Origin: Epiperipatus broadwayi
Lineage: Eukaryota > Onychophora > Udeonychophora > Euonychophora > Peripatidae
Reading direction: 5' to 3'
NCBI GenBank assembly: GCA_028023455.1
Contig: JAQFVV010006216.1
Coordinates: 1,427,445 to 1,491,444 of the forward strand
DNA length: 64,000 nucleotides
The translations under genes were made by a program, and so were the position numbers. The notes beneath the pieces were generated by a model. That model did no database searches. It worked only from the letters and a program-made list of their open reading frames with translations, and was not told where the DNA came from. This document shows, in pieces, positions 12,704-24,469 of the stretch. Each line of letters starts with the position of its first letter. Position 1 is the stretch's first letter.

Positions 12704-12889
12704 ATTGTGAATGCTGAACTACTTCAAATTGAATCTCATTTCTCATCTTGCACTGAGTCATGTTATTGTTTAAGATCTAATGATTTTTCTTTCAAAAGTT
12801 AACCTTGATAATGGCGGTTGCTAGTCCATCAAAATATCGGATTGTAATGCAAAATAATACATGGTTTATTCCCCAAAATATTATTTTAT

Positions 12890-13554
12890 CTACATCATAC
12901 AACCATGAAATTATATGTATATATATTATTGTTGGACAATGACTCAATATGGTTTTAGATGCTGGACATGTTGAGCAGAAAAAGGCTACATATTTTAATA
13001 TTATATTACCTTCTTGTGCTCCGTGAGTGCGTGGGAGCTCTTTGAGCACTTGTTGGATGATGTGTTGTTTTCTTTCTTCACAGACATAAGAAGTATAAGC
13101 ATGATGTCAACCAAAATATGTTCCTTTTATAGCTCAATGATGTAGCTTTCAGAAAATGTTTACCTCAAAAAAATCGTTTGAAATTTGGATTTTTGTCAAT
13201 AGTTTTTAATCGACCACAATATTTAATTTTTTTTCTTTTTTGATAACTTTTGTAATTACCATGAAGTGATAAAAGAAAAAAAAAGGTTTATCGAATGCAA
13301 GTTAATATTTGGAGCAACATGTAATTCACAAACAAGGCCTACAATCGAGCTTCACCGTAATTATTCATAAGTATAAAATTTTAATTTTTTTAATATTTAA
13401 TTTTTTTTTTAATTTTTTAAAAAAATTATCTTTTTTATTAATTTTAGTTTGTAATTAGTGTGTGTTAGTTTGTAGTTATATATTTATTTATGCTCATATA
13501 GAATTCATATCTATCATAATTTTCTAAAGTTCTACCTACACTAATCCACTTATT
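12890..13554. other. No gene seen
   Basis: AT-rich sequence with one less AT-rich patch near 13000-13070. The short minus-strand frame over 12792-13049 overlaps the PLE arm and has no recognisable motif. Confidence 0.5.
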
Positions 13555-13870
13555 TTTATAAAAATAATGATTTTCAAAAAGTATAATAATTTATTATTTA
13601 TAATTATGTTTATATAAGATGTTTGTGTTTACAAGTAATGAGTTATAAAATTAATAATCAAATGTATACAAAGATCGCATACGCAGTTATACAATCAAAT
13701 TCTGATTCTTATTTTATAAAAAAATGATTTTCAAAAAGTATAATAATTTATTATTTATAATTATGTTTATATAATGTTTGTGTTTACAAGTAATGAGTTA
13801 TAAAAGTAATAATCAAATGTATAGAAAGATTGCATATGCAAGCATATAATCACATTCTGATTCTTGTTTA
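13555..13870. repeat. Tandem duplication, about 158-bp unit
   Basis: Two adjacent copies share AATGATTTTCAAAAAGTATA at the start and AATCAAATGTATA followed by CATTCTGATTCTT or a close variant at the end. Differences are few. Confidence 0.8.
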
Positions 13871-14017
13871 TGTTTTTGTTTATTCTTATTCATGCTTTCG
13901 AGTCACTCTGGTTGTGCTATATGTTTCATAACATTATTTTCAAGTCTATAGCTAACAAATGGACTATATGCAAATAAATTATATTTATGTGACACAATAA
14001 ATATAACAAGATAGCAT

Positions 14018-14118
14018 CAACTTGTGTGCGTAAAGAATATAAACATTACTTGTGTGCATAAAGAATATAAACATCACTGGTGTCCATAAAGAATATAAAC
14101 ATCACTAGTGTACACACA
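14018..14118. repeat. Short tandem repeat, about 29-bp unit, 3-4 copies
   Basis: The unit CTTGTGTGCATAAAGAATATAAACATCA is repeated with single-base changes. Confidence 0.8.
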
Positions 14119-15875
14119 AAAAAATATAAAATGAAAAGATAAAACTCATTTTATCAGTGATATAGACAGTAGCCTACAATTTCTAGTTTTAGATAGAAAA
14201 GAAGACAATAGATATGATGATTGCTTTTGTATCTTTTATTAGGATGAATCTTTTTCTTTATAGATGCCTTTGACAATTAGAACATTTGGGGTATGAGATA
14301 AAAATGAAGAAGTCATATCCGACACTTTTGGAGATTGTGAAGCTGTGGATTATCTCAAGTAAGACATGTTATACATGTTTAGAAAGACAATTTTGTGAGG
14401 AATATAAAGAAATTATTACTGAAAATGTAATTTGAATTTTAGTTAATTTTAATTTCCAAATTAGGAACAAACAATAAAATAATAATTATTTCAGATGTGA
14501 AAATTTCTTTTTTTTTCTTATTTTTTATATAGTTACCACTATTTATTTTATGCTTATTGTTTTCCTTAATTTCTCTAGTTTCTAGCAATGTAATTGTTTT
14601 TGCTCTAACATAATTAAAACTGAAGTTATTGTGAAAATTGTGTCTCAAGTCAGTATTTAAAAAAATTCAATATGGTAGCTTAGTCCAAAGCATTAAGATA
14701 ACCATTTTTATTTAGTTGGATGCCACCATGTTTTACCAGAATCTGAAAGATGAAATATCTTCCTTCAACATTATGAAATCAAACAACTACTAAACAGTTA
14801 CTTTTAGATAAGTTTTCTTATCTTTTTTCCATTTCAGTTCATGATCATTACATAACTTAATTTATTTCTGACATAAATCAGTTCATGATTCTCTTTGATC
14901 TATGTATTGAATGAAACACTAACAAAAAGACAAATAGAGGATAATGTTATTTTAACAAAAGCTATAATAAATTTATTTAACAATAAAGATAGTTACAAAA
15001 ATCATCATTAGTTAGTGATTTAATATTTTGACATTTATGTTCCTATAAATATTAAAATAAACTGAATCTTCATTTTTTTAATAACTTTTAAATGATTTCA
15101 AATTCAAATTAGGTTACCCTCAAATATAAATTGTACTTCCCTTTCTTAACATTAATTATATTGTCTTTAATGTCATATAAAATTACATGAGCGTATTGCA
15201 CATATTATTATGATTGTAGGAATGCAATACCCTGAAAGCAAACCTTTATACCAAAAGCCCTCATACTTGACTTAATTTCTTAGAATAATCCTAAAAATAC
15301 CTCTGAATCACCATCAGTTTTCATAAAAAGTCCAAACTGAATAACACACTGCTATCTATTGAGCTTGAAATATCTTACAGCAGAAATTAAGCAATAGGGT
15401 TTCAAAGAAAAAATATGACCGTTACTAAATAACATACCCCAACTATAAAAGAAAATGCAAGTTGTCCATCTTTATTCATAAGGCCAGCAATACAAAATGC
15501 ACTTACACATCTTTGTGAAAGAATGGGTAACAGGATAGAGTTAATTCTATACAGCAAATAATTTTATCATTAATAAAATAATACAATATTTATTATTTAA
15601 ACACATACATAAAGTTCATAGTATACAAGACTTCAGTCTTTTAACAAACCATATAAAATAATTAATTCAGTGTTCATCACTTTTCTTAAATCATACAAAT
15701 GAGCATGGCTAATCATAAATAAATTTCTTATCTATACATAACAATTATTATACTATAATATATATTAGTGCTTAATGTAAATGCACAGGCAACTTTGTAT
15801 TCAATTACTTAATATCAGTTTGTACATATTAAAAAATGTCTAATTTCCACCAATATACAACACTGGCAAATCTAA
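14119..15875. other. AT-rich DNA without recognisable genes
   Basis: No long frame with plausible composition, no RNA gene and no repeat of note. The 69-residue minus frame near 14439-14648 is Lys/Ile/Asn-rich and looks accidental. Confidence 0.5.
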
Positions 15876-16451
<576 letters not shown>

Positions 16452-16549
16452 ATGAAATTTCATTATTCAATGTCTTTTTTCTTTGACTTTATTGCATTTA
16501 AATAAAGTGGAAGGATGAGTTATTCCCTTTGTTTACATATATATTGAAA

Positions 16550-17970
16550 TATGTTTACTTTAAAGTTTGTTTATACATATATTAAATTGAGTACTGGTTT
16601 ATTAAATAAATGAAATACTCTCAATCTAAAGCACAAAATAAAACATTTTTACAAAAAAAAATGGAGTGTTTTGCCTGTACCTCAATTTATATAGAGAGGC
16701 TAATCTTAATCACTTTGAAGAGAAAGCATGATGATTTTAAATTAATCATATTACTTTATTAAAGCTATATTTCACATTGCTTTATATTATTTTAATTAAC
16801 ATTCATGATTTTTTTTTAATTTACAGCTTGTCAATGCCAAATCAAATAATAAATATGTTAATATAAACTTTCAAGCAGTTAATATTATATAATACATTGA
16901 ATTTAATACTACAACACTAGTCTATTAAGTAAATAAAATATATTCAATCCAAAGCACAAAATAAAACTTTTTTAGAGAAAAGAATAGACTGTCTTTTTAC
17001 TTTACTTTGATTTATATATAAAAGCTAATCATAAGCACTTGGAATAAGAGCATGAAGATTTTAAATCAATCACATTACTTTATTAACATAATTTATTTAA
17101 TTTGATATTGAAAGTTTGCTAATCTTTCACATGCACTAAGTCAGCCAATCAGATTTTAAACAGACATCTTAAGAATGATCAGGCCTTGACACATGACAGA
17201 GATGTTGACAAGAAAAAGATGATACCAACCTTTTCTCAACTTAACTTTTAAATATATAAGCCAGTTTTAAGCATCTTGGCCTGAAAGCTTGAATATATAA
17301 ACATATACACTTATCATTCATTGTGTTATTAATTTAAGATATTACGGAATGAAATCTTAGATTTACTAACACAATGAATGATAAGTCTATCTGTTTATAT
17401 ATTCAAGCTTTCACACCAAGATGCTTAAGACTGGCTTATATATATATATATATAAAAGTTAAGTTGGCTTATATATATATATATATATAAAAGTTAAGTT
17501 GAGAAAAGATTGGTATCATCCTTTTCTTGTCAAAATCTCTGTCATGTGTCAAGGCCTGATCATTCTTAAGATGGCTGTTTAAAATCTGATTGTCTGTCTT
17601 AGTGCATGTGAAATATTAGCAAACTTTCAATTATTATTTCATTTATTAACAACATGCAATTTAAACAAATATTAATTTGATATTGAAAAGCTATAAATTG
17701 AAAAATTTCGCAAATGTCAAATAATATAAAGCAATTTGAAATATACCTTTAATTAGGTAGTATAATTGATTTCAAATCTTCATGCTTTCTCTGCAAAGTG
17801 ATTAAGATTACCCTCTAGATATAAATTGAGATAAAAAGAAAAGATGAGCTGTTCTTTTCTTTATATCATGCTCTGGATTAAGAGTATTTCATTTACTTAA
17901 TAAACCAAAGTTGGGAGTATTAATTTCAATGTACTATATAATATTAACTGCTGGGAAGTTTATTCATATA
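16550..17970. repeat. Foldback repeat with an extra tandem arm unit
   Basis: The left arm (16867-17331) and right arm (17367-17968) are reverse complements around a centre near 17350. Matching blocks include TGACACATGACAGAGAT near 17190 and its counterpart near 17540, and ACACTTATCATTCATTGTGTTA near the centre. The distal part of the left arm is duplicated in tandem (16588-16850 against 16911-17100, offset 323). The right arm has gained a duplicated TA-rich segment (17430-17500). No coding sequence was found in it. Confidence 0.85.
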
Positions 17971-18046
17971 TATATAATTGTTTATGAAAGTTGCTTGCTA
18001 AATATTTATTCATATATATATAATTGTTTATGAAAGTTGCTTGTTC
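17961..18046. repeat. Tandem duplication, about 47 bp
   Basis: TTATTCATATATATATAATT and the following GTTTATGAAAGTTGCTTG occur twice in a row. Confidence 0.9.
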
Positions 18047-18349
18047 GCTTGTGAAAAATATTTAAAGATGGACCAGAAAAAATATTATAACTTTTATGCA
18101 TGATTTCAGTTTGTAATTTTAATTACTAGTTTGTCTGGTTATATCATAGTTTATCTTAACATTTTGTGCCCCAGATCAAATAATCACATAAAACTCTCAC
18201 TAACCTGAACATGAAGACCTTTCTAAGAGGAAAAAAATTCTCAACTTATACATTCAAAGAGATCACAGCTATCTCAATTATAAAATGATAATAAAACTTC
18301 TCATATTAGATAATACATCCCAGAGATGTGATTCCTAATTCACATAAAT

Positions 18350-18875
18350 TTGCATATTGGAAGCCTTTCTATACAAAAATTCAAGCTTTGCAAATTTGAG
18401 GTAGACTGCAAATCCAACATCAAGAATTACATCAAAGACCTATGCCACTTAGGATATAAATCCAGGGCATTCATTTTATTCACAAATTTTACACCAAAAT
18501 CAATTCCAGGCCCAGACAAATGTGAAGCTCTAGACATCTTTTTCCTATATGCCTACATCTATGAAAGTATAAAGACTCTGTATTCAGATACATATAGAAT
18601 TAATTTTCATACTTCAGTTAAGCTAAATTGCCTCATTAATAACAAAAGAAAAACAACATACTGAACAAACTTCTCAAACTATATACAAAAATTCCTACAA
18701 CTATACCAATTGCAAAAAGGTTATTTTGCAGAATGACATGCCAGCCTTGCAACTAGACTCTCCCAAGACCAATTTCTATATAAAAAGGCCAAAGATAATT
18801 CAGAATATAAATCTGTATTCCCGAGCCAAGAAAACACATTTACCACACATTTGAACCCACACTAGTCATGATAGT
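18350..18875 (+). pseudogene. Unidentified degraded ORF
   Basis: One frame continues for about 170 codons with two in-frame stops (TGA near 18662 and TGA near 18736). The first open stretch is 104 codons if the TTG at 18350 is counted; no ATG begins it convincingly. Segments such as YKSRAFILFTNF, SIPGPDKCEALDIFF and HASLATRLSQDQFLYKKAKD have more balanced composition than the surrounding frames. I do not recognise the family. It may be a relic of a transposon protein. Confidence 0.35.
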
Positions 18876-19029
18876 GTATTTGGATATAAATAATGCAAAA
18901 TATAAAGTAAAAAAGGTTGGCACCTCACCAATAAAGGCAATGTGACTGACAAAAAAGAATCCTGCTTCCTCCTTCCCAGATATAGGGTCATGTAAACCAT
19001 GCCATTTACATATGATTTTTATACTATTT

Positions 19030-19541
19030 TTATTTCAAGAATGTCAATAATTTTTTTTCAAATATAATATATACAATCATGACAGATAAAAATAAATCAT
19101 GGCCCTTATTTCCAGGAGATTGTAAAGTCACCAGCCAAGGCAGTGGTTGTTGGCCAAAGGTATAAAAGGCTAAGACTCCACTGATTGCAGACCCAGGCAG
19201 CCATTTGATGATGAATTTTTTATTTTAAGTACTTACAATTGCAGATCACTTTCAAGTGAAAGAAGATTGCAGGAATTGAAAGAATTGTCTTATATTAAAT
19301 GGGATATCATTGGACTTTGTGAAGTTAGAAGAAAAGGTGAAGACACAATTGATTTAAAGAGTGGATATGTACTCTATTCCAAAGATTCAAATATTGGAAG
19401 TACAAGATTCATTATAAATAAAAAGTGGAAGAACAACATTGTAAAGATTGATGGTGTATCGGATAGAGTGGCAAGATTACCCATTTAACTTAATAGCAGA
19501 TATTTCAGGTTTATGCCCCAACAAGTTCTCATAGTGATGAA
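19030..19541 (+). mobile_element. RTE-type retrotransposon, 3'-truncated copy
   Basis: This stretch parallels the 5' end of the larger copy starting near 20210: the shared leader TATATACAATCATGACAGA, then the start of the endonuclease domain with EVRRKGED and FIINKKWKNNIV. It has a premature stop before the domain, an in-frame stop after VARLPI and a small deletion, and stops matching after GTTCTCATAGTGATGAAG at about 19541. Loss of the 3' end is unusual for a target-primed element, which normally loses its 5' end. Confidence 0.8.
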
Positions 19542-20204
19542 GTAGTAAATAGACAATTTGATAATGGTGATCAATATAGTTCTTAAACTATCATTTGACA
19601 TCAACCTTTTATGCACATAAATTCAGTTGATAATGATTATACAGTAATTTTTATACTGCTATTTATTAATTTCAATAAAAGATGCTCCCAAATTTAAGAT
19701 GAAGTAGGAATTTAAGCTCTGAAAATTGAAAAAAAAAATTAAAAATGATTTTATTGAAAAATATTTTTTTATTTATTTACTTAAATAAGAACTAATATGA
19801 TTACAATAAGTTCACCTAATTTATTGCAAATCTTCTTCAGACATACTTCACATTCACAACTTGAATTCTCATCTTGACTATTCCACCAGGGTAAATCATC
19901 TTCAGATCATTTAAATTGTTAGCAATGCAACATTTTAAGAAATTTTTTTTTATTTCTTCAAGTATATTTTGCCAAAACTGCAAAACCCACTCAAAATTCT
20001 ATATATATATATAGTTTGCATTACCAAGTTCTTTTTTTAGTGTAAATACCGAGCAGGGCAAATTCCTAATGTCCACTCCATACGTTCTTGTTGTTGCAGC
20101 TGTTATTACTATGTGATTATTCATATAGTATATGAACATGGATGGGCTGCTCACCAACATGCATTAGCCAGCATGGTGCGTATATTGGCTTTTTACCTCC
20201 GAGT
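19542..20204. other. Spacer between two RTE copies
   Basis: AT-rich sequence without a recognisable gene. It may be flanking DNA or the remains of another insertion. Confidence 0.4.
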
Positions 20205-23200
20205 TTAAGAATAATTTTTCAATATATACAATCATGACAGACAAAAATAAATCACGGCCCTTATTCCCAAGAGGCTATAAAGTCACCAAGCAAGGCAGCG
20301 GTTGGTGGCCGAAGGCGGAGGGTGCTAAGAATCCCCTGATTGCAGACTCAGGCTGCCATTTGATGATGACTTTTTATTTAGGTACTTACAACTGCAGATC
20401 ACTTTCAAGTGAAGGAAGATTGCAAGAATTAGAAGAAGAACTGTCTTATATTAAATGGGACATTATTGGACTTTGTGAAGTTAGAAGAAAAGGTGAAGAA
20501 ACAATTGATTTAAAAAGTGGACATATACTCTACTATAAAGGCACAAATATTGGAAATACAAGTGGAGTAGGATTCATTATAAATAAAAAATGGAAGAATA
20601 ACATTGTGGAGATTGATGGTGTATCAGACAGAGTGGCAAGATTAGTTTTACAACTTAATAGCAGATACCAAATGCAGATAATTCAGGTTTATGCCCCAAC
20701 AAGTTCTCATAGTGATGAAGTTATAGAAGATTTTTATATGGATGTACAAAAGGCTTTTGATCAGAGTAAACAACATTTTAAAATTGTTATGGGAGACTTT
20801 AATGCTAGAATTGGTAAACAAATGAAAGATGAAAATGCTGTAGGTAATTTTGGTTATGGTAATAAAAATGAGAGAGGACATAGACTTGTGGAGTTTGCAG
20901 AAAAAGAAAAACTTTATATTATGAATTCTTTTTTTGAGAAAAATGTTAAAAGGAAATGGACATGGAAGCATCCAAATGAAGGTACAGCAGAATTGGATTA
21001 TATTTTGACTAACTGAAAATACATATTTCAAGATTGTAATGTTCTTAATAAATTTAACACAGGAAGTTATCACCGATTAGTAAGATGTAAGATACATGTT
21101 AATGCAAAACTAGAGAGACAAAAATTATTAAGAAAAACAATATTTACAGTTGATATTTCTAATCTTCAGAAACATTCTAATGAATTTAAATTAGAACTTA
21201 CAAATCGGTTTCAAGTATTAGTAGATTTTGAACATGATTCAGATTTGAATGACATTAATAGAAAAATAAGTGATACACTTTTAAAAACTGCAACAAAGAT
21301 AGCTGGTAGAAAAAAGCAGCAATTGACCAATAAAATTTCTACTGAGACTAGAGAATTTATGAAGAAAAGAAGGAATATGAGGATATACAACAATGATGCA
21401 TTAAAAAAGATTGAATATCTCGAATTTTGTAAAATGGTGCGGAAAAGAGTTGAAAATGATATAAGAAAGTATAATTGTGAACTAGCAAGGAAAGCTGTAG
21501 AAGAGAATAAAAGTCTAAAGAGTGTAAAACAACATTTTGGTATTGGTAGGAAATTTATATCTGCAATAAGAAAAAAAGATGGCATTATTACTAAAAAGAG
21601 AGATGACATCATAAAATGTGTAGAAGACTTCTATCAAGAATTATATAGTAATAAAGAACAAGTGCCTCCTATACCTATTATATCTTCTGAATTGCCCAGA
21701 ATTTTGAATGAGGAAGTGAGACATGCAATTAAATTTATGAAGAAAGGAAAGGCTCCAGGTAATGATGGAATTGTAATTGATATATTAAAAGAAGCAGGTG
21801 AAGAAATAGAATTTTTTTTAGCAAAGTTATATACCAAATGTCTAAATGATAAAGATGTACCAGATGATTGGAAGAATGCAGTATTAATATTAATATTTAA
21901 AAAAGGTGATAAAGAAGATATTAGAAATTACAGACCTATCAGTCTTTTATCAGTTTTATACAAAATTTTTACTAAGATAATTACAACTCGTCTACAGAAA
22001 ACACTGGATTTCCACCAACCAAGAGAACAAGCTGGATTTAAAAGTGGTTTTAGTACAGTAGATCATATCCAGGTATTGAGAGAAATTATAGAAAGGACAA
22101 ATGAATATGAGTTGCCATTATGCTTAGGATTTGTAGACTATGAAAAGGCATTTGATTCTATAAACATTTCTTCAGTGATTAAAGCATTGGATCATCAAGG
22201 TGTAGATCCAGGATATTGTCATATTTTAAAGAATATTTATAAAAATGCAACAGCAACAATTAGATTACATAATGATAGTAGGAAAATCAACATTGAAAAG
22301 GGTGTAAGACAGGGTGACTCCATATCTCCAAAACTTTTTACAGCAGTGCTGCAAGAAGTATTTTGTGGATTAAAATGGGAAGCTAAAGGAGTGAAAGTAA
22401 ATGGAGATTATTTAAGTCATTTAGATTTTGCAGATGATGTAGTTGTTTTTGCAAATAATGCTTTAGAGCTACAGGAAATGTTGCAGGAGTTATCAGATGA
22501 AAGTAGGAAAGTAGGACTAAAGATAAATGTTAAAAAGACTAAAGTAATGTTTAATAGATTTTCTCAAAATATGAAAATAAAGATTGATTATGATGAGTTA
22601 GAAGAAGTTAACAGTTACAAATACCTTGGTCAGATTATTAATACAGATGGAAATATAATGGATGAAATTAATCATAGAATTAAACTTGGTTGGAGTGCTT
22701 TTGGTAGAAATAACTTGATACTAAAAGGAAATATGCCTATGTGTTTGAAAAGGAAGGTTTTTAATAAATGTGTTTTGCCAGTTCTTACTTATGGATCTGA
22801 GACTTGGACACTTAATAGAAGAGCAATACAGAGACTTCAGACCACTCAAAGAAGTATGGAGAGATGCATGTTGGGAGTAACAAGAAGGGATCGAAAATGC
22901 AATGTATGGGTAAGAGAACAAACAGGTGTTACTGACCTCATTGAAAAAATTAAAAGACTGAAATGGAGTTGAGCTAGACATATTGTTAGAAGAGATGATA
23001 ATAGATGGACAATTGAAATTTTAAACTGGATTCCAAGAGATTGTAAAAGACCCAGAAAGAGACCACATGTGAGATGGATGGATGAAATAAGAAAGTGTGC
23101 AGGGGTGATATGGAGAAGAGAAGCTGAAAATAGGAAAAGATGGATTGAACTTGGAGAGACCTTCATCCTGCAGTGGATTGATAATGGTTGATGATGATGA

Positions 23201-23212
23201 TGATGATGACCT
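20205..23212 (+). mobile_element. RTE-clade non-LTR retrotransposon, nearly full length
   Basis: A single frame codes endonuclease plus reverse transcriptase and is followed immediately by a (TGA)n tail (23188-23210). A short-repeat tail instead of poly(A) is typical of RTE elements. The shared leader with the partial copy at 19.03 kb suggests that the 5' end lies near 20205. A third, rearranged copy lies at 43.56-45.04 kb. No clear target duplication was identified. Confidence 0.9.
20234..23191 (+). pseudogene. RTE endonuclease-reverse transcriptase, two in-frame stops
   Basis: The protein would have 985 residues, about the usual RTE length. It nicks target DNA and copies its own RNA at the nick. 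The N-terminal APE-like endonuclease has TYNCRSL, the catalytic Glu in GLCEVRR, VYAPTS, GDFNARIG and the LDYILTN end motif. The reverse transcriptase has NYRPISLLSVLYKIF, AGFKSGFSTVDHI, motif A FVDYEKAFDS, motif B RQGDSISPKLF, motif C DFADDVVVF and the YKYLGQII region. The C-terminal tail has QRSMERCMLG and a Trp-rich end. All catalytic residues look intact. Two stops break it: TGA 21014-21016, where CGA (Arg) is likely, and TGA 22970-22972, where TGG (Trp) is likely. The rest is open, so the copy is young. Confidence 0.9.
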
Positions 23213-24290
23213 TTTTTTAAATTTAAAATATATTATTGACATTTAACCCTCTCATCATGCACATTAATGTTATTTTTTCTTTTGATTAAAAATCTTTTCT
23301 AAAATGCAAATTAATAATTTGTCAGATTATTAATGTAAATGAAAACCTTTTTAAAAAAATGTATCTTTATAATTGGCAAAAATAATCTATAGCACTTAAC
23401 ATAAAATGTATTTTGTCATCCAATTACAAACTGCAGCCATATGTCATTGATTTCTTTCTCAGTTTATTTTTGTGTAAAAGTACATTTTTCTTTTAAAATC
23501 TGAATCATTTTTCTAAAACAATTAATATTTTCATAAATATTTTCTGAAAAAAATTATAAATGTGTAAAGAAAGATTTTAAAACATATGTTTTCATCTTGA
23601 AAATCAAAATAAAGATATTGAAATTGTCAAAATTATTGAGACACTATCTTATGTAGAGAACAAGACACAACCAAATAGAGTTAAGATAGGTTCTTATCTC
23701 ATTGTTATATTAATTCAATAGTTGCAAAAACATTGTAAAGCTTATTCAGTTTAGTGTTCTCAATAAAATAATGGTAAAATTGGAAAAATAATGTTAAAAG
23801 TAGTTATTTTAGAGACAATTAAACCCATTTATGAAATTCATCCAAAAATATCAACATTTGAAGATAAATTTTCTTTTGATTAAAAAAGATTTAACATGAT
23901 ATTCTGCATAGGGGTATCAATGATTGTAATACTATGTGCATGTATAGTGTAAAGCAAAGGTCTGCAGAAATAAGATGTTAAAAATATTAGGTTTGAATTT
24001 GAGATGCATCCCTCTTTTGCAAGTCCAAAATTAGGATAAAAAGCATCTTATATTCAATGTAATATATTATATATGAAAGATTTTTTTCATAATGATCACA
24101 TAAAAGTTGAAAATAATATTGCATCAAAGACTATCCACTAGTGACAAACTGTATGAGAAAAATTAAATTGCCCCAATATAAATATATTTTTTCATCAGGC
24201 TAACTTTCGGTTCATTACTTATTTGTATAAATAATAATGTTAATAGGGTGTTTTCTGTAAGCAACATGCATGCATTTTACTAGCCTGTTG
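23213..24290. other. AT-rich DNA; part resembles the 61.3-kb transposon
   Basis: About 23300-23600 resembles 61278-61560, including the string GCAAATTAATAATTTGTCAGAT and TTTTTCTAAAAYAATTA. This is probably a fragment of the same repeat family. No gene is seen in the rest. Confidence 0.5.
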
Positions 24291-24404
24291 ATATATATAT
24301 ATATATATCACTAGATGGAGCTTTACCAATAGCTCCTAACAAACTTTGTTTACATAAACACCGAGAGAGATAGAATTCAATATCTCTTTCATTGTTCCCC
24401 ACCT

Positions 24405-24452
24405 CCAGACCATGTTTTCGAGCTAGTTGGCTCACATCGTGAAAGGTTGGTC
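24405..24452 (-). ncRNA. Hammerhead-like motif, decayed
   Basis: On the minus strand a perfect stem II (GAGC...GCUC, 24420-24433) is followed by GAAA and, a few bases on, GGTCTGG. The 5' core reads CACGATG instead of CTGATGA and there is an extra A after GAAA. The match to the better copy at 48.7 kb, including the GGTCTGG cleavage context, supports common origin; this one should be inactive. Confidence 0.4.
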
Positions 24453-24469
24453 ATGAAATTTGCATAGTT

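Larger units (their letters stand above)
11731..12881 (-). mobile_element. Penelope-like element remnant between inverted repeats
   Basis: Inverted repeats of about 180 bases (11731-11910 and 12701-12881) enclose 790 bases coding, on the minus strand, for the end of a PLE reverse transcriptase and a GIY-YIG endonuclease. The arms match closely, for example GAATAAACCATGTATTATTTTG at the outer end and TTCAGCATTCACAATATGAG at the inner end. PLEs are known to carry repeats in direct or inverted arrangement at their ends. Most of the reverse transcriptase, including the catalytic Asp pair, is missing. The left end abuts a (TA)n tract shared with the LTR element. Confidence 0.75.

Noticed and set aside
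20648-21837. Minus-strand ORFs of 67-141 codons across the RTE
   Set aside because: They are shadows of the plus-strand endonuclease/RT frame.
22721-23242. Minus-strand ORFs of 73-106 codons at the RTE 3' end
   Set aside because: Antisense to the RT C-terminal coding region.
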